This document shows, piece by piece, positions 1 to 4,234 of a DNA stretch of 7,950 nucleotides. Source of the stretch: Clostridia bacterium (GTDB lineage Bacteria; Bacillota_A; Clostridia; Oscillospirales; Acutalibacteraceae). The number at the start of each line of letters is the position of its first letter. Positions within the stretch are counted from its first letter, which is position 1. The DNA lies in contig JAFXNY010000102.1 in assembly GCA_017529165.1 (NCBI GenBank), positions 1 through 7,950 of the forward strand. Direction: 5' to 3'. The position numbers and the translations under genes were made by a program. The notes under the pieces are model-generated. The model searched no databases and was not told the DNA's origin. It was given only the letters and a program-made list of their open reading frames with translations.

Positions 1-138
1 GTAGCACTGGTTTCTCTTTCGCCTGCACTTAGTGCACTTATAGGGCTATGGAGTATTTCTGTTGCCGTTATCGTTTTGATTGGCACAATGATTTTGTTTA
101 TTTGGCTCGGAACCAAAATTATGAGGGGCGTAGAATAA
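1..138 (+). CDS. C-terminal end of an unidentified membrane protein (partial)
   Basis: Frame 1 is open from the window edge and ends at TAA 136-138, giving 45 residues. They contain a hydrophobic stretch (about residues 9-38, rich in Leu, Ile, Val, with two Trp and several Gly) followed by a short basic tail ending KIMRGVE. This is what the last transmembrane helix or helical hairpin of an integral membrane protein looks like. The family cannot be named from this piece. No terminator follows; the promoter of the next gene begins four bases after the stop, so transcripts could run on into the Fic gene. Confidence 0.6.
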   Translation, partial: VALVSLSPALSALIGLWSISVAVIVLIGTMILFIWLGTKIMRGVE

Positions 139-141
139 ATC

Positions 142-170
142 TTGATTTTTGGAGAACAATATATTATAAT
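142..170 (+). promoter_or_regulatory. Sigma-A promoter of the Fic gene, with flanking inverted repeat
   Basis: The -35 box TTGATT (142-147) and the -10 box TATAAT (165-170) are separated by exactly 17 bases, so transcription should start near 177. The -10 lies in a 12-bp perfect palindrome (161-172). An 8-bp inverted repeat, TGGAGAAC (150-157) and GTTCTCCA (183-190), brackets the -10 box and start site, with arm centres about 33 bp (three helical turns) apart. This could be an operator. Confidence 0.8.
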
Positions 171-191
171 ATGTTTAGAAAAGTTCTCCAT

Positions 192-197
192 AAGGAG
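192..197 (+). promoter_or_regulatory. Shine-Dalgarno that fixes the Fic start at GTG 206
   Basis: AAGGAG at 192-197 lies 8 bases before GTG 206. The longest open frame begins at another GTG, 197, but that codon overlaps the Shine-Dalgarno itself and so cannot use it. The start at 206 is therefore preferred and removes three residues. Confidence 0.8.
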
Positions 198-205
198 TGG
201 ATACT

Positions 206-1144
206 GTGAAAAATAATTTTTCCGGGATACAAGAGCTTTTGCGCCAAAAGGCAGAACTTAGCGCCCGCCTAAATCTTATTCCGTACGAGGGTACACCTCA
301 GGTTGAAGAGCGTGGCGATAAAAAATACCTTTATATGCGCAAAAGAGTGGCATCAAAACTTACCTCTAAATATGTAGATATTTACTCTGATGAGTTGTAC
401 GGGATGCTTCTCAAAATGTCACGCGATAGCAGAGAACTAAGAAAAGCTATCCGTGCAGTGGATAGAGAATTGCTCTCGCTTGGCTATGTCGAGGGTGAGC
501 TCTCAGAGCGCATGCTTTCAAATATTGAGTTTGCTCGAGCAAATATGAAATATAATATTTATTCGCAGGCGGTTTTGGAGGGTGTTGCAACCTCATTTCC
601 ACAGACAGAGAATATTTTAGAGAACGGTAAAATCACCGGCGTGACGGCAAATGACGTTCAAAAAATACTTAATCTTAAACATGCGTGGGAGTTTATAACC
701 GATAAAGACGTTGTGGCAAGCACATCAAATTATTATCTTTTGTGCCACATAGCCAAACTTGTAAACGAGGGCTTTTTTGCCGAAGGCGGCAGAATACGGG
801 GGGTGCCGGTAACAATCGGCGGCACTTCATATATACCGCCTCTGCCGATTGAAAATGTCGTTAAAGAGCAAATTGATAAAATTGTAAATAGCGGTTTCGA
901 TACCGTAGAAATAGCAATAAAACTTTGCCTTTACACAATGAAAACTCAAATATTCAATGACGGCAACAAGCGCGCTGCCGTGATATTCGGCAATCACTAT
1001 TTGATTTCAAACGGCGCAGGAATGCTTGTTATTTCCGAAAAGGATGTTCCCAGATTCAAACGCTTGCTGATTGCTTATTATGAGGATAGGGACAACGGCG
1101 AGATTATTAAGTTTTTGCATGAAAATTGTCATAAAGATTTTTAA
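206..1144 (+). CDS. Fic-family protein with Gln in place of the catalytic His
   Basis: A 312-residue Fic/Doc-fold protein, numbered from GTG 206. Residues 1-105 are mostly charged and helical, with a KYLYMRKR...SKYV segment (40-57) that might be an accessory binding domain. The Fic domain follows: an EG-containing helix (125-126) and TSFPQTENIL, resembling the inhibitory-helix region of Fic proteins; the flap segment IGGTSYIPP (204-212); and the Fic loop QIFNDGNKR (248-256). Active Fic enzymes carry HxFx(D/E)GN(G/K)R and use the His to transfer AMP or another phosphate-containing group to target hydroxyls. Here His is CAA Gln, while the downstream Asp, Gly, Asn, Lys and Arg anion-binding residues are intact. 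I infer either a pseudoenzyme or binding protein, or a Fic branch with altered chemistry; I recall similar Gln variants in Firmicutes but cannot verify it here. The gene appears monocistronic with its own promoter. No separate antitoxin ORF is evident beside it. Confidence 0.85.
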   Translation: MKNNFSGIQELLRQKAELSARLNLIPYEGTPQVEERGDKKYLYMRKRVASKLTSKYVDIYSDELYGMLLKMSRDSRELRKAIRAVDRELLSLGYVEGELSERMLSNIEFARANMKYNIYSQAVLEGVATSFPQTENILENGKITGVTANDVQKILNLKHAWEFITDKDVVASTSNYYLLCHIAKLVNEGFFAEGGRIRGVPVTIGGTSYIPPLPIENVVKEQIDKIVNSGFDTVEIAIKLCLYTMKTQIFNDGNKRAAVIFGNHYLISNGAGMLVISEKDVPRFKRLLIAYYEDRDNGEIIKFLHENCHKDF

Positions 1145-1209
1145 AGTTTTTGAAATTATCTGGGTGCTACACAGCAAAGCGAAACTTGTCAAGATTAGAG
1201 GACAGATAA

Positions 1210-1243
1210 AAGAGAGCATTACATCGATGTGTGTTGCTCTCTT
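1210..1243 (+). terminator. Stem-loop after the Fic gene, weak terminator
   Basis: AAGAGAGCA (1210-1218) pairs perfectly with TGCTCTCTT (1235-1243), nine base pairs. The loop carries a second palindrome, ACATCGATGT (1221-1230). The downstream tract (GAATTATTTATGTCTTTT) is only moderately T-rich, so termination is likely but weak. The 3' arm overlaps the -35 box of the next promoter. Confidence 0.45.
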
Positions 1244-1270
1244 GAATTATTTATGTCTTTTAGGTATAAT
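1242..1270 (+). promoter_or_regulatory. Sigma-A promoter of the flavodoxin-remnant/MFS locus
   Basis: TTGAAT (1242-1247), a 17-base spacer and TATAAT (1265-1270) give a near-consensus promoter. The expected start is near 1277, just before the first copy of a 13-bp repeat (1284-1296). No other convincing promoter lies between here and the MFS gene at 1446. Confidence 0.75.
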
Positions 1271-1283
1271 TAGGCAAACGAAC

Positions 1284-1296
1284 TGAAAAAAGCGGT
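1284..1296 (+). repeat. 13-bp direct repeat, left copy
   Basis: TGAAAAAAGCGGT here recurs exactly at 2716-2728, so the two copies bracket the flavodoxin remnant, the MFS gene and the 34-codon ORF. Six of the 13 bases are a run of A, so chance is possible. The placement at both ends of the block is what makes it notable. Confidence 0.6.
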
Positions 1297-1312
1297 ATTA
1301 ACAGGAGGCAAT

Positions 1313-1405
1313 ATTAAAAGATTAGTGGGTTTTTATTCTCTGTCCGGTAATGCCGAGGAAGCGGCACAAGAAATTACGAAAACACATATCAGTACGCCAT
1401 TCTGA
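1313..1405 (+). pseudogene. Flavodoxin-like N-terminal remnant
   Basis: A strong AGGAGG (1303-1308) is followed by an open frame reading IKRLVGFYSLSGNAEEAAQE, ending at TGA 1403-1405 after 30 codons. The pattern (short beta strand, then S-x-S-G-N-A, then a helix with A-x-x-I) matches the N-terminal FMN-phosphate-binding loop of flavodoxins (usually SxTGNT). The rest of the roughly 150-residue domain is missing. There is no ATG or TTG at the expected place: ATT 1313 sits where ATG would be, only 4 bases from the Shine-Dalgarno, and GTG 1325 is too far from it. I infer a degraded gene whose promoter now serves the MFS gene; a short leader ORF is the alternative. Confidence 0.5.
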
Positions 1406-1417
1406 AAAAAGAATGGC
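1396..1417 (+). other. Perfect stem-loop between remnant and MFS gene
   Basis: GCCATTCT (1396-1403) pairs with AGAATGGC (1410-1417) across a GAAAAA loop. No T tract follows, so it is not an intrinsic terminator. It overlaps the stop codon of the flavodoxin-like remnant and is bracketed by a 7-bp direct repeat AGTACGC (1391-1397 and 1424-1430). It lies 13 bases before the MFS Shine-Dalgarno and could affect mRNA processing, or be a deletion scar. Confidence 0.55.
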
Positions 1418-1445
1418 ATAGATAGTACGCAGGAGATTTTTATTT

Positions 1446-2624
1446 ATGGCTTCTTTACTTATTGCGATCATATATTTATCATTCATAAGTCTCGGATTAC
1501 CCGATTCTCTCCTCGGCTCCGCATGGCCAACGATGCAGATGTCTTTCGTTGTCCCATCGTCTTTTGCCGGATATGTTTCCATGACTATATGCCTGATGAC
1601 GATCATATCTTCGCTCGCAAGTCCGACTCTCATAAAGAAGATAGAAACGAAGTGGATCGTGATCGTTTCCATCACGCTGACGGTCATAGGACTTATGGGC
1701 TTTTCCTTTTCCGGCTCCTACTGGATGCTGTTTCTCTTCGCCGTTCCTTACGGCCTGGGTGCGGGGTCGATTGATGCATCGCTGAATCAGTATGTCGCAA
1801 ACTACTACTCCTCGCGCGTGATGAACTTTCTGCATTGCTTTTACGGTCTTGGTGCGATCATCAGCCCTAATATTATGGCGCTTGCGCTTAAATACGCAAA
1901 GTGGAATCAAGGCTACCGCTGGACTGCATATCTGCAGATTACGATCCTTGCCGTTTGCATCCTGACTTTGCCGGCGTGGAAGGTCAGCAAGAAAAAGGAC
2001 GATGAACTGAAAGAAAAAACGGCGACGATAAAAGAGGCGCTGAAGGTCCCGGGAGTCATCCTTACGCTTATTGCTTTTTTCTCCTACTGTGCCGGCGAAG
2101 CAACATGTTTTTTATGGACATCAAGTTATTTTGCGGGTACGAAGGAAGGGATTAGCGACGAACTTATCGCCGCTTTCGGATCACTGATATTCGGAGGGCT
2201 AATGCTCGGACGGCTGATTGCCGGATTTGTATCCAATAAGCTCGGCGACAGGAAAATGATCAGGATCGGAATAGCTGTAGAATTCACAGGGATAATTCTT
2301 GTGATACTTCCATTAGAAGAATATATAGTCGCAGCTATAGGCTTCCTCATAATCGGTACCGGAATGGGACCGATCTACCCGGCGGTTCAGCATATGGCGC
2401 CGGCGAATTTCGGGTTGAAATACAGTGCTCCGGTTATAGGACTTCAAATGGCTTGCGCATATATCGGAGCCACTTTGATGCCCACGGTATTCGGGCTTAT
2501 TCAACAAAATACAGGCATTTGGATCATGCCGGTATATATTGCGGTTTTCGCCGCGTTGAATATAGTGCTTTTGGAAATAGCTTATACCCGACTTAAAAAT
2601 CACGGAGGCCAAAATGACACTTAA
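1446..2624 (+). CDS. MFS transporter, FHS/fucose-permease-like
   Basis: A 392-residue integral membrane protein of the major facilitator superfamily with the usual two bundles of about six helices. The first helix carries the LPDSLLGSAWP signature seen in Firmicute members of the fucose/glucose permease-like (FHS, COG0738-type) group, followed by PYGLGAGSIDASLN (101-114). A charged cytoplasmic loop (about 179-198, SKKKDDELKEK) separates the halves. The second half has a classic motif A, GRLIAGFVSNKLGDRK (255-270). A sugar or other small solute driven by a proton or ion gradient is likely, but the substrate cannot be read from sequence. AGGAG (1431-1435) lies 10 bases before the ATG. The last codons overlap the next ORF. 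In stretches I sampled it looks richer in GC and ATC codons than the flanking genes, and it sits between 13-bp repeats, hinting at transfer. Confidence 0.9.
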   Translation: MASLLIAIIYLSFISLGLPDSLLGSAWPTMQMSFVVPSSFAGYVSMTICLMTIISSLASPTLIKKIETKWIVIVSITLTVIGLMGFSFSGSYWMLFLFAVPYGLGAGSIDASLNQYVANYYSSRVMNFLHCFYGLGAIISPNIMALALKYAKWNQGYRWTAYLQITILAVCILTLPAWKVSKKKDDELKEKTATIKEALKVPGVILTLIAFFSYCAGEATCFLWTSSYFAGTKEGISDELIAAFGSLIFGGLMLGRLIAGFVSNKLGDRKMIRIGIAVEFTGIILVILPLEEYIVAAIGFLIIGTGMGPIYPAVQHMAPANFGLKYSAPVIGLQMACAYIGATLMPTVFGLIQQNTGIWIMPVYIAVFAALNIVLLEIAYTRLKNHGGQNDT

Positions 2625-2718
2625 AAAACCATGGTATGACCTGACAATATGCAAAGAGTCTGACATGTCCGAAATGGACTTGACTAACGAGTTTACTTTA
2701 TCGGAAAAACGGATGTGA
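2614..2718 (+). CDS. 34-codon ORF overlapping the MFS stop, probably a truncated gene
   Basis: ATG 2614 lies inside the MFS 3' end and is preceded by a good Shine-Dalgarno (GGAGG, 2604-2608), the usual arrangement for a translationally coupled second gene. It encodes 34 residues beginning MTLKKPWYDLTICKESDM and stops at TGA 2716-2718. No family is recognised. The stop codon forms the first three bases of the right-hand 13-bp repeat, so I infer the N-terminus of a longer downstream gene cut off at a junction. A genuine small protein is possible but less likely. Confidence 0.45.
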   Translation: MTLKKPWYDLTICKESDMSEMDLTNEFTLSEKRM

Positions 2719-2728
2719 AAAAAGCGGT
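2716..2728 (+). repeat. 13-bp direct repeat, right copy
   Basis: This is an exact second copy of TGAAAAAAGCGGT from 1284-1296. Its first three bases are the stop codon of the 34-codon ORF. Downstream lie only a terminator-like hairpin and the leader of the amidase gene. Confidence 0.6.
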
Positions 2729-2751
2729 TTACTAAAGAAGAAGGAATTAAG

Positions 2752-2775
2752 GCGGAGTCGTGTAAGCGGCTCCGC
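2752..2775 (+). terminator. Terminator-like hairpin after the MFS locus
   Basis: GCGGAGTCG (2752-2760) pairs with CGGCTCCGC (2767-2775), nine base pairs with one G-U, around a TGTAAG loop. Only TTT follows directly; a longer T run comes later (2790-2795). It is probably an intrinsic terminator of moderate strength. Confidence 0.55.
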
Positions 2776-2827
2776 TTTGTGCTGTTGTATTTTTTAGTTT
2801 CTATTCATACCATAAAAAGGGGGGATT

Positions 2828-3313
2828 ATGATGAGGGATATCGTTTATAACAGGGCGGACGCCGTAAGCTACGCAAGGCGGTGGGCGCTTTCGAGAAATC
2901 CGGCTTTTTACAATTTTGAGGGTTTGGGCGGTGACTGCACCAACTTTGCTTCACAATGCATTTATGCCGGAGCAAAGGTTATGAATACCACGCCCGTTAC
3001 AGGCTGGTTTTACCGCTCGGCTTCGGACCGGACCGCTTCTTGGACGGGCGTAGAGTATTTATATGATTTTTTAATAAACAATCGCTCGGTAGGTCCTTAT
3101 GCACATATAGTGGAGGGCGGCGAGGCTCAGCCCGGTGACATTGTACAATTAGGCGATAGCAGAGGCGATTTTTATCACTCGCCTGTGATTACTCAGATAA
3201 GCCCTATGATTTTAGTTTGCGCACACACCTATGACGCATTAGACCGTCCGCTTGCCTCTTATACATATTATACTTTAAGATTTATTCATATTGACGGCGT
3301 AAGAATATGGTGA
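2828..3313 (+). CDS. Amidase-domain (papain-like) protein, short stand-alone form
   Basis: A 161-residue protein resembling the putative amidase domain (Amidase_6 type) found in Firmicutes, a papain-like fold related to NlpC/P60 enzymes. It begins YNRADAVSYARRWAL, followed by GLGGDCTNFASQC with the presumed nucleophile Cys37, a GWFY/SWTGVEYLYDFL core (59-82), QPGDIVQLGD (101-110) and DFYHSP with the presumed catalytic His117. A further HTYDALDRPL segment (133-141) is typical of the family end. The usual substrate is thought to be a peptide or amide bond in the cell envelope, but no enzymatic role is proven here. There is no signal peptide or membrane helix, so the product appears cytoplasmic. 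GGGGGG (2819-2824) precedes two adjacent ATGs (2828 and 2831); either may start translation. No strong promoter was found in the 100 bases upstream. Confidence 0.8.
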   Translation: MMRDIVYNRADAVSYARRWALSRNPAFYNFEGLGGDCTNFASQCIYAGAKVMNTTPVTGWFYRSASDRTASWTGVEYLYDFLINNRSVGPYAHIVEGGEAQPGDIVQLGDSRGDFYHSPVITQISPMILVCAHTYDALDRPLASYTYYTLRFIHIDGVRIW

Positions 3314-3320
3314 TTTTTTT
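3287..3320 (+). terminator. Possible weak terminator at the end of the amidase gene
   Basis: CATATT (3287-3292) can pair with AATATG (3304-3309) inside the end of the coding region, followed by a seven-T run (3314-3320). The stem is AT-rich with an 11-base loop, so it is marginal. Confidence 0.3.
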
Positions 3321-3330
3321 GAATATATTC
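3321..3330. promoter_or_regulatory. Palindrome GAATATATTC upstream of the small-peptide promoter
   Basis: This perfect 10-bp palindrome lies 26 bases before the -35 box at 3356. A near-identical palindrome, GAATATATATTC, overlaps the -35 box of the cohesin gene (4994-5005), and both read TTGAATATA...TTCG. It may be a shared operator or simply AT-rich coincidence. Confidence 0.3.
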
Positions 3331-3355
3331 GCATTTTAATTGGAAATCATTACAT

Positions 3356-3384
3356 TTGAAAAATTAGTTTATACTTGCTATAAT
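3356..3384 (+). promoter_or_regulatory. Strong sigma-A promoter with extended -10
   Basis: TTGAAA (3356-3361), a 17-base spacer and TATAAT (3379-3384), with TGC directly before the -10, make this one of the best promoters in the window. Transcription should begin near 3391, about 37 bases before the small ORF. Confidence 0.85.
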
Positions 3385-3427
3385 ATACTTGTCCTCGAGA
3401 GACGAATACTTATTAGGAGGTAAGTAT

Positions 3428-3499
3428 ATGTGTAATTTCAATTTTAACTGCAACTCAATATGGCAACTTCTTTGTTCGCTGTTTGGTTGGGGCTGTTGA
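3428..3499 (+). CDS. 23-residue Cys-rich hydrophobic peptide, possible leader peptide
   Basis: ATG 3428 is preceded by a perfect AGGAGGT (3415-3421) and a strong promoter, so translation is very likely despite the short length (23 codons, stop TGA 3497-3499). It begins MCNFNFNCN, continues with a hydrophobic stretch containing IWQLLCSLF and ends GWGC. There are Cys at 2, 8, 16 and 23, two Trp and four Asn. Small Cys- and Trp-rich hydrophobic peptides occur in Clostridia, so it could be a real membrane or spore-type microprotein. Its position before a terminator abutting the LysM-CAP gene, and the ability of its last codons to pair with that terminator, suggest a regulatory leader peptide. The function is unproven. 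Confidence 0.65.
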   Translation: MCNFNFNCNSIWQLLCSLFGWGC

Positions 3500-3546
3500 T
3501 TTTAATTAGCAAGACTACGATTTATAAAGTATACTTAAGCGGCCCT
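3489..3546 (+). promoter_or_regulatory. Candidate antiterminator competing with the LysM-CAP leader terminator
   Basis: GGGGCTGTT (3489-3497), covering the last two sense codons, part of the preceding Trp codon and the first stop base of the small ORF, can pair without a gap with AGCGGCCCT (3538-3546): five G-C, one A-U and three G-U pairs. Bases 3538-3546 are the 5' arm of the terminator, so the two structures exclude each other. A ribosome on the stop codon would cover 3489-3497 and favour termination. A ribosome stalled upstream, or none at all, would leave it free to form the antiterminator. Confidence 0.4.
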
Positions 3547-3570
3547 GTTTTGACGGGGTCGCTGTTTTTT
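3538..3570 (+). terminator. Intrinsic terminator abutting the LysM-CAP Shine-Dalgarno
   Basis: AGCGGCCCTG (3538-3547) pairs with CGGGGTCGCT (3554-3563), ten pairs with two G-U, around a TTTTGA loop, and is followed by G and six T (3565-3570). The next base begins GGAGGT, the Shine-Dalgarno of the LysM-CAP gene. There is therefore no room for a promoter between them, and the gene must be reached by read-through or from a promoter within 3428-3537. Confidence 0.85.
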
Positions 3571-3581
3571 GGAGGTACAAT

Positions 3582-4196
3582 ATGAAAAAAATTATATCTG
3601 TGTTTGTTGCGGCAATGATTTTTACTCTTGTGGCAATTCCTGCTTCGGCTGTAACCGCCGAAAATTCTACACACACGGTTGTAAAGGGCGATAGTATGTG
3701 GAAAATCGCCGTTAAATATGAAATCGGTATCAGCGAAATTATCGCTGCCAATCCGCAAATTAAAAACCCTGATTTGATTTATCCCGGCGACAAGCTAAAC
3801 ATTCCGGGTAAAGATATAACCGTTTCAAACTACGAGGATGAAGTTATCCGCTTGGTAAATGAGATTCGTGTGCAAAACGGGCTTAAGGCCTTAACTAAAA
3901 ACTGGGAGCTTTGCCGTGTTGCACGGTATAAATCTCAGGATATGGTGGATAGGCATTACTTCTCGCACACAAGCCCCACCTACGGTTCTCCTTTCGAGAT
4001 GATGAAGTCCTTTGGAATTACCTACCGCACGGCAGGCGAGAATATTGCCTACGGTTACAGAACACCGCAAGCTGTTGTTGACGGTTGGATGAACTCAAGC
4101 GGTCACAGGGCAAACATCCTAAACTCATCCTATACTCAAATCGGTGTAGGGTATGTGGCAAACGGTAACTATTGGACTCAGATGTTCATAGGATAA
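3582..4196 (+). CDS. Secreted LysM-CAP (SCP/YkwD-like) protein
   Basis: A 204-residue exported protein. Residues 1-26 form a signal peptide: MKK, a hydrophobic core, then the PASAVTA cleavage region. A LysM peptidoglycan-binding domain follows at about 31-75 (HTVVKGDSMWKIA ... YPGDKLNIP). A CAP/SCP-PR1 domain then runs from about 86 to the end, with LVNEIRVQNGL (91-101), YFSHTSP (His129), GENIAYGY (152-159), SSGHRANIL (His175) and the terminal YWTQMF. The two His and the GEN Glu are the conserved cavity residues of the CAP fold. The architecture matches the Bacillus YkwD/SafA-like class, which binds the cell wall; the biochemical activity of bacterial CAP domains is mostly unknown. GGAGGT (3571-3576) lies 5 bases before the ATG. 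Expression probably depends on the leader described at 3356-3570. A weak alternative promoter could be TTGATT (3497-3502), 18 bases, TTTATA (3521-3526). Confidence 0.92.
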   Translation: MKKIISVFVAAMIFTLVAIPASAVTAENSTHTVVKGDSMWKIAVKYEIGISEIIAANPQIKNPDLIYPGDKLNIPGKDITVSNYEDEVIRLVNEIRVQNGLKALTKNWELCRVARYKSQDMVDRHYFSHTSPTYGSPFEMMKSFGITYRTAGENIAYGYRTPQAVVDGWMNSSGHRANILNSSYTQIGVGYVANGNYWTQMFIG

Positions 4197-4202
4197 ATGC
4201 AA

Positions 4203-4226
4203 AAAACCGCCCGAAAGGGCGGTTTT
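4203..4226. terminator. Bidirectional terminator between LysM-CAP and PHP genes
   Basis: CCGCCC (4207-4212), a GAAA tetraloop and GGGCGG (4217-4222) are flanked by an A run on the left and TTTT on the right, giving AAAACCGCCC/GGGCGGTTTT. The plus strand ends in TTTT and the minus strand in six T, so the element can stop both convergent genes. Confidence 0.92.
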
Positions 4227-4234
4227 CGCTTGCT

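Noticed and set aside
197..205. Fic start at the upstream in-frame GTG (197)
   Set aside because: It overlaps the AAGGAG Shine-Dalgarno, which is correctly spaced only for GTG 206.
197..1144. A Fic/antitoxin (Doc-Phd or FicTA) toxin-antitoxin pair
   Set aside because: No small antitoxin ORF was found upstream or downstream, the catalytic His is absent, and an EG helix resembling the inhibitory region lies within the protein itself.
1145..1300. Riboswitch upstream of the MFS gene
   Set aside because: The structure seen (1210-1243) lies before the promoter start site near 1277, so it would not be in the MFS leader, and no known riboswitch core was recognisable.
1497..1910. Minus-strand and alternate-frame ORFs within the MFS gene
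   Set aside because: They are shadows of a clear transporter frame, rich in His/Arg and low in hydrophobic pattern, without start signals.
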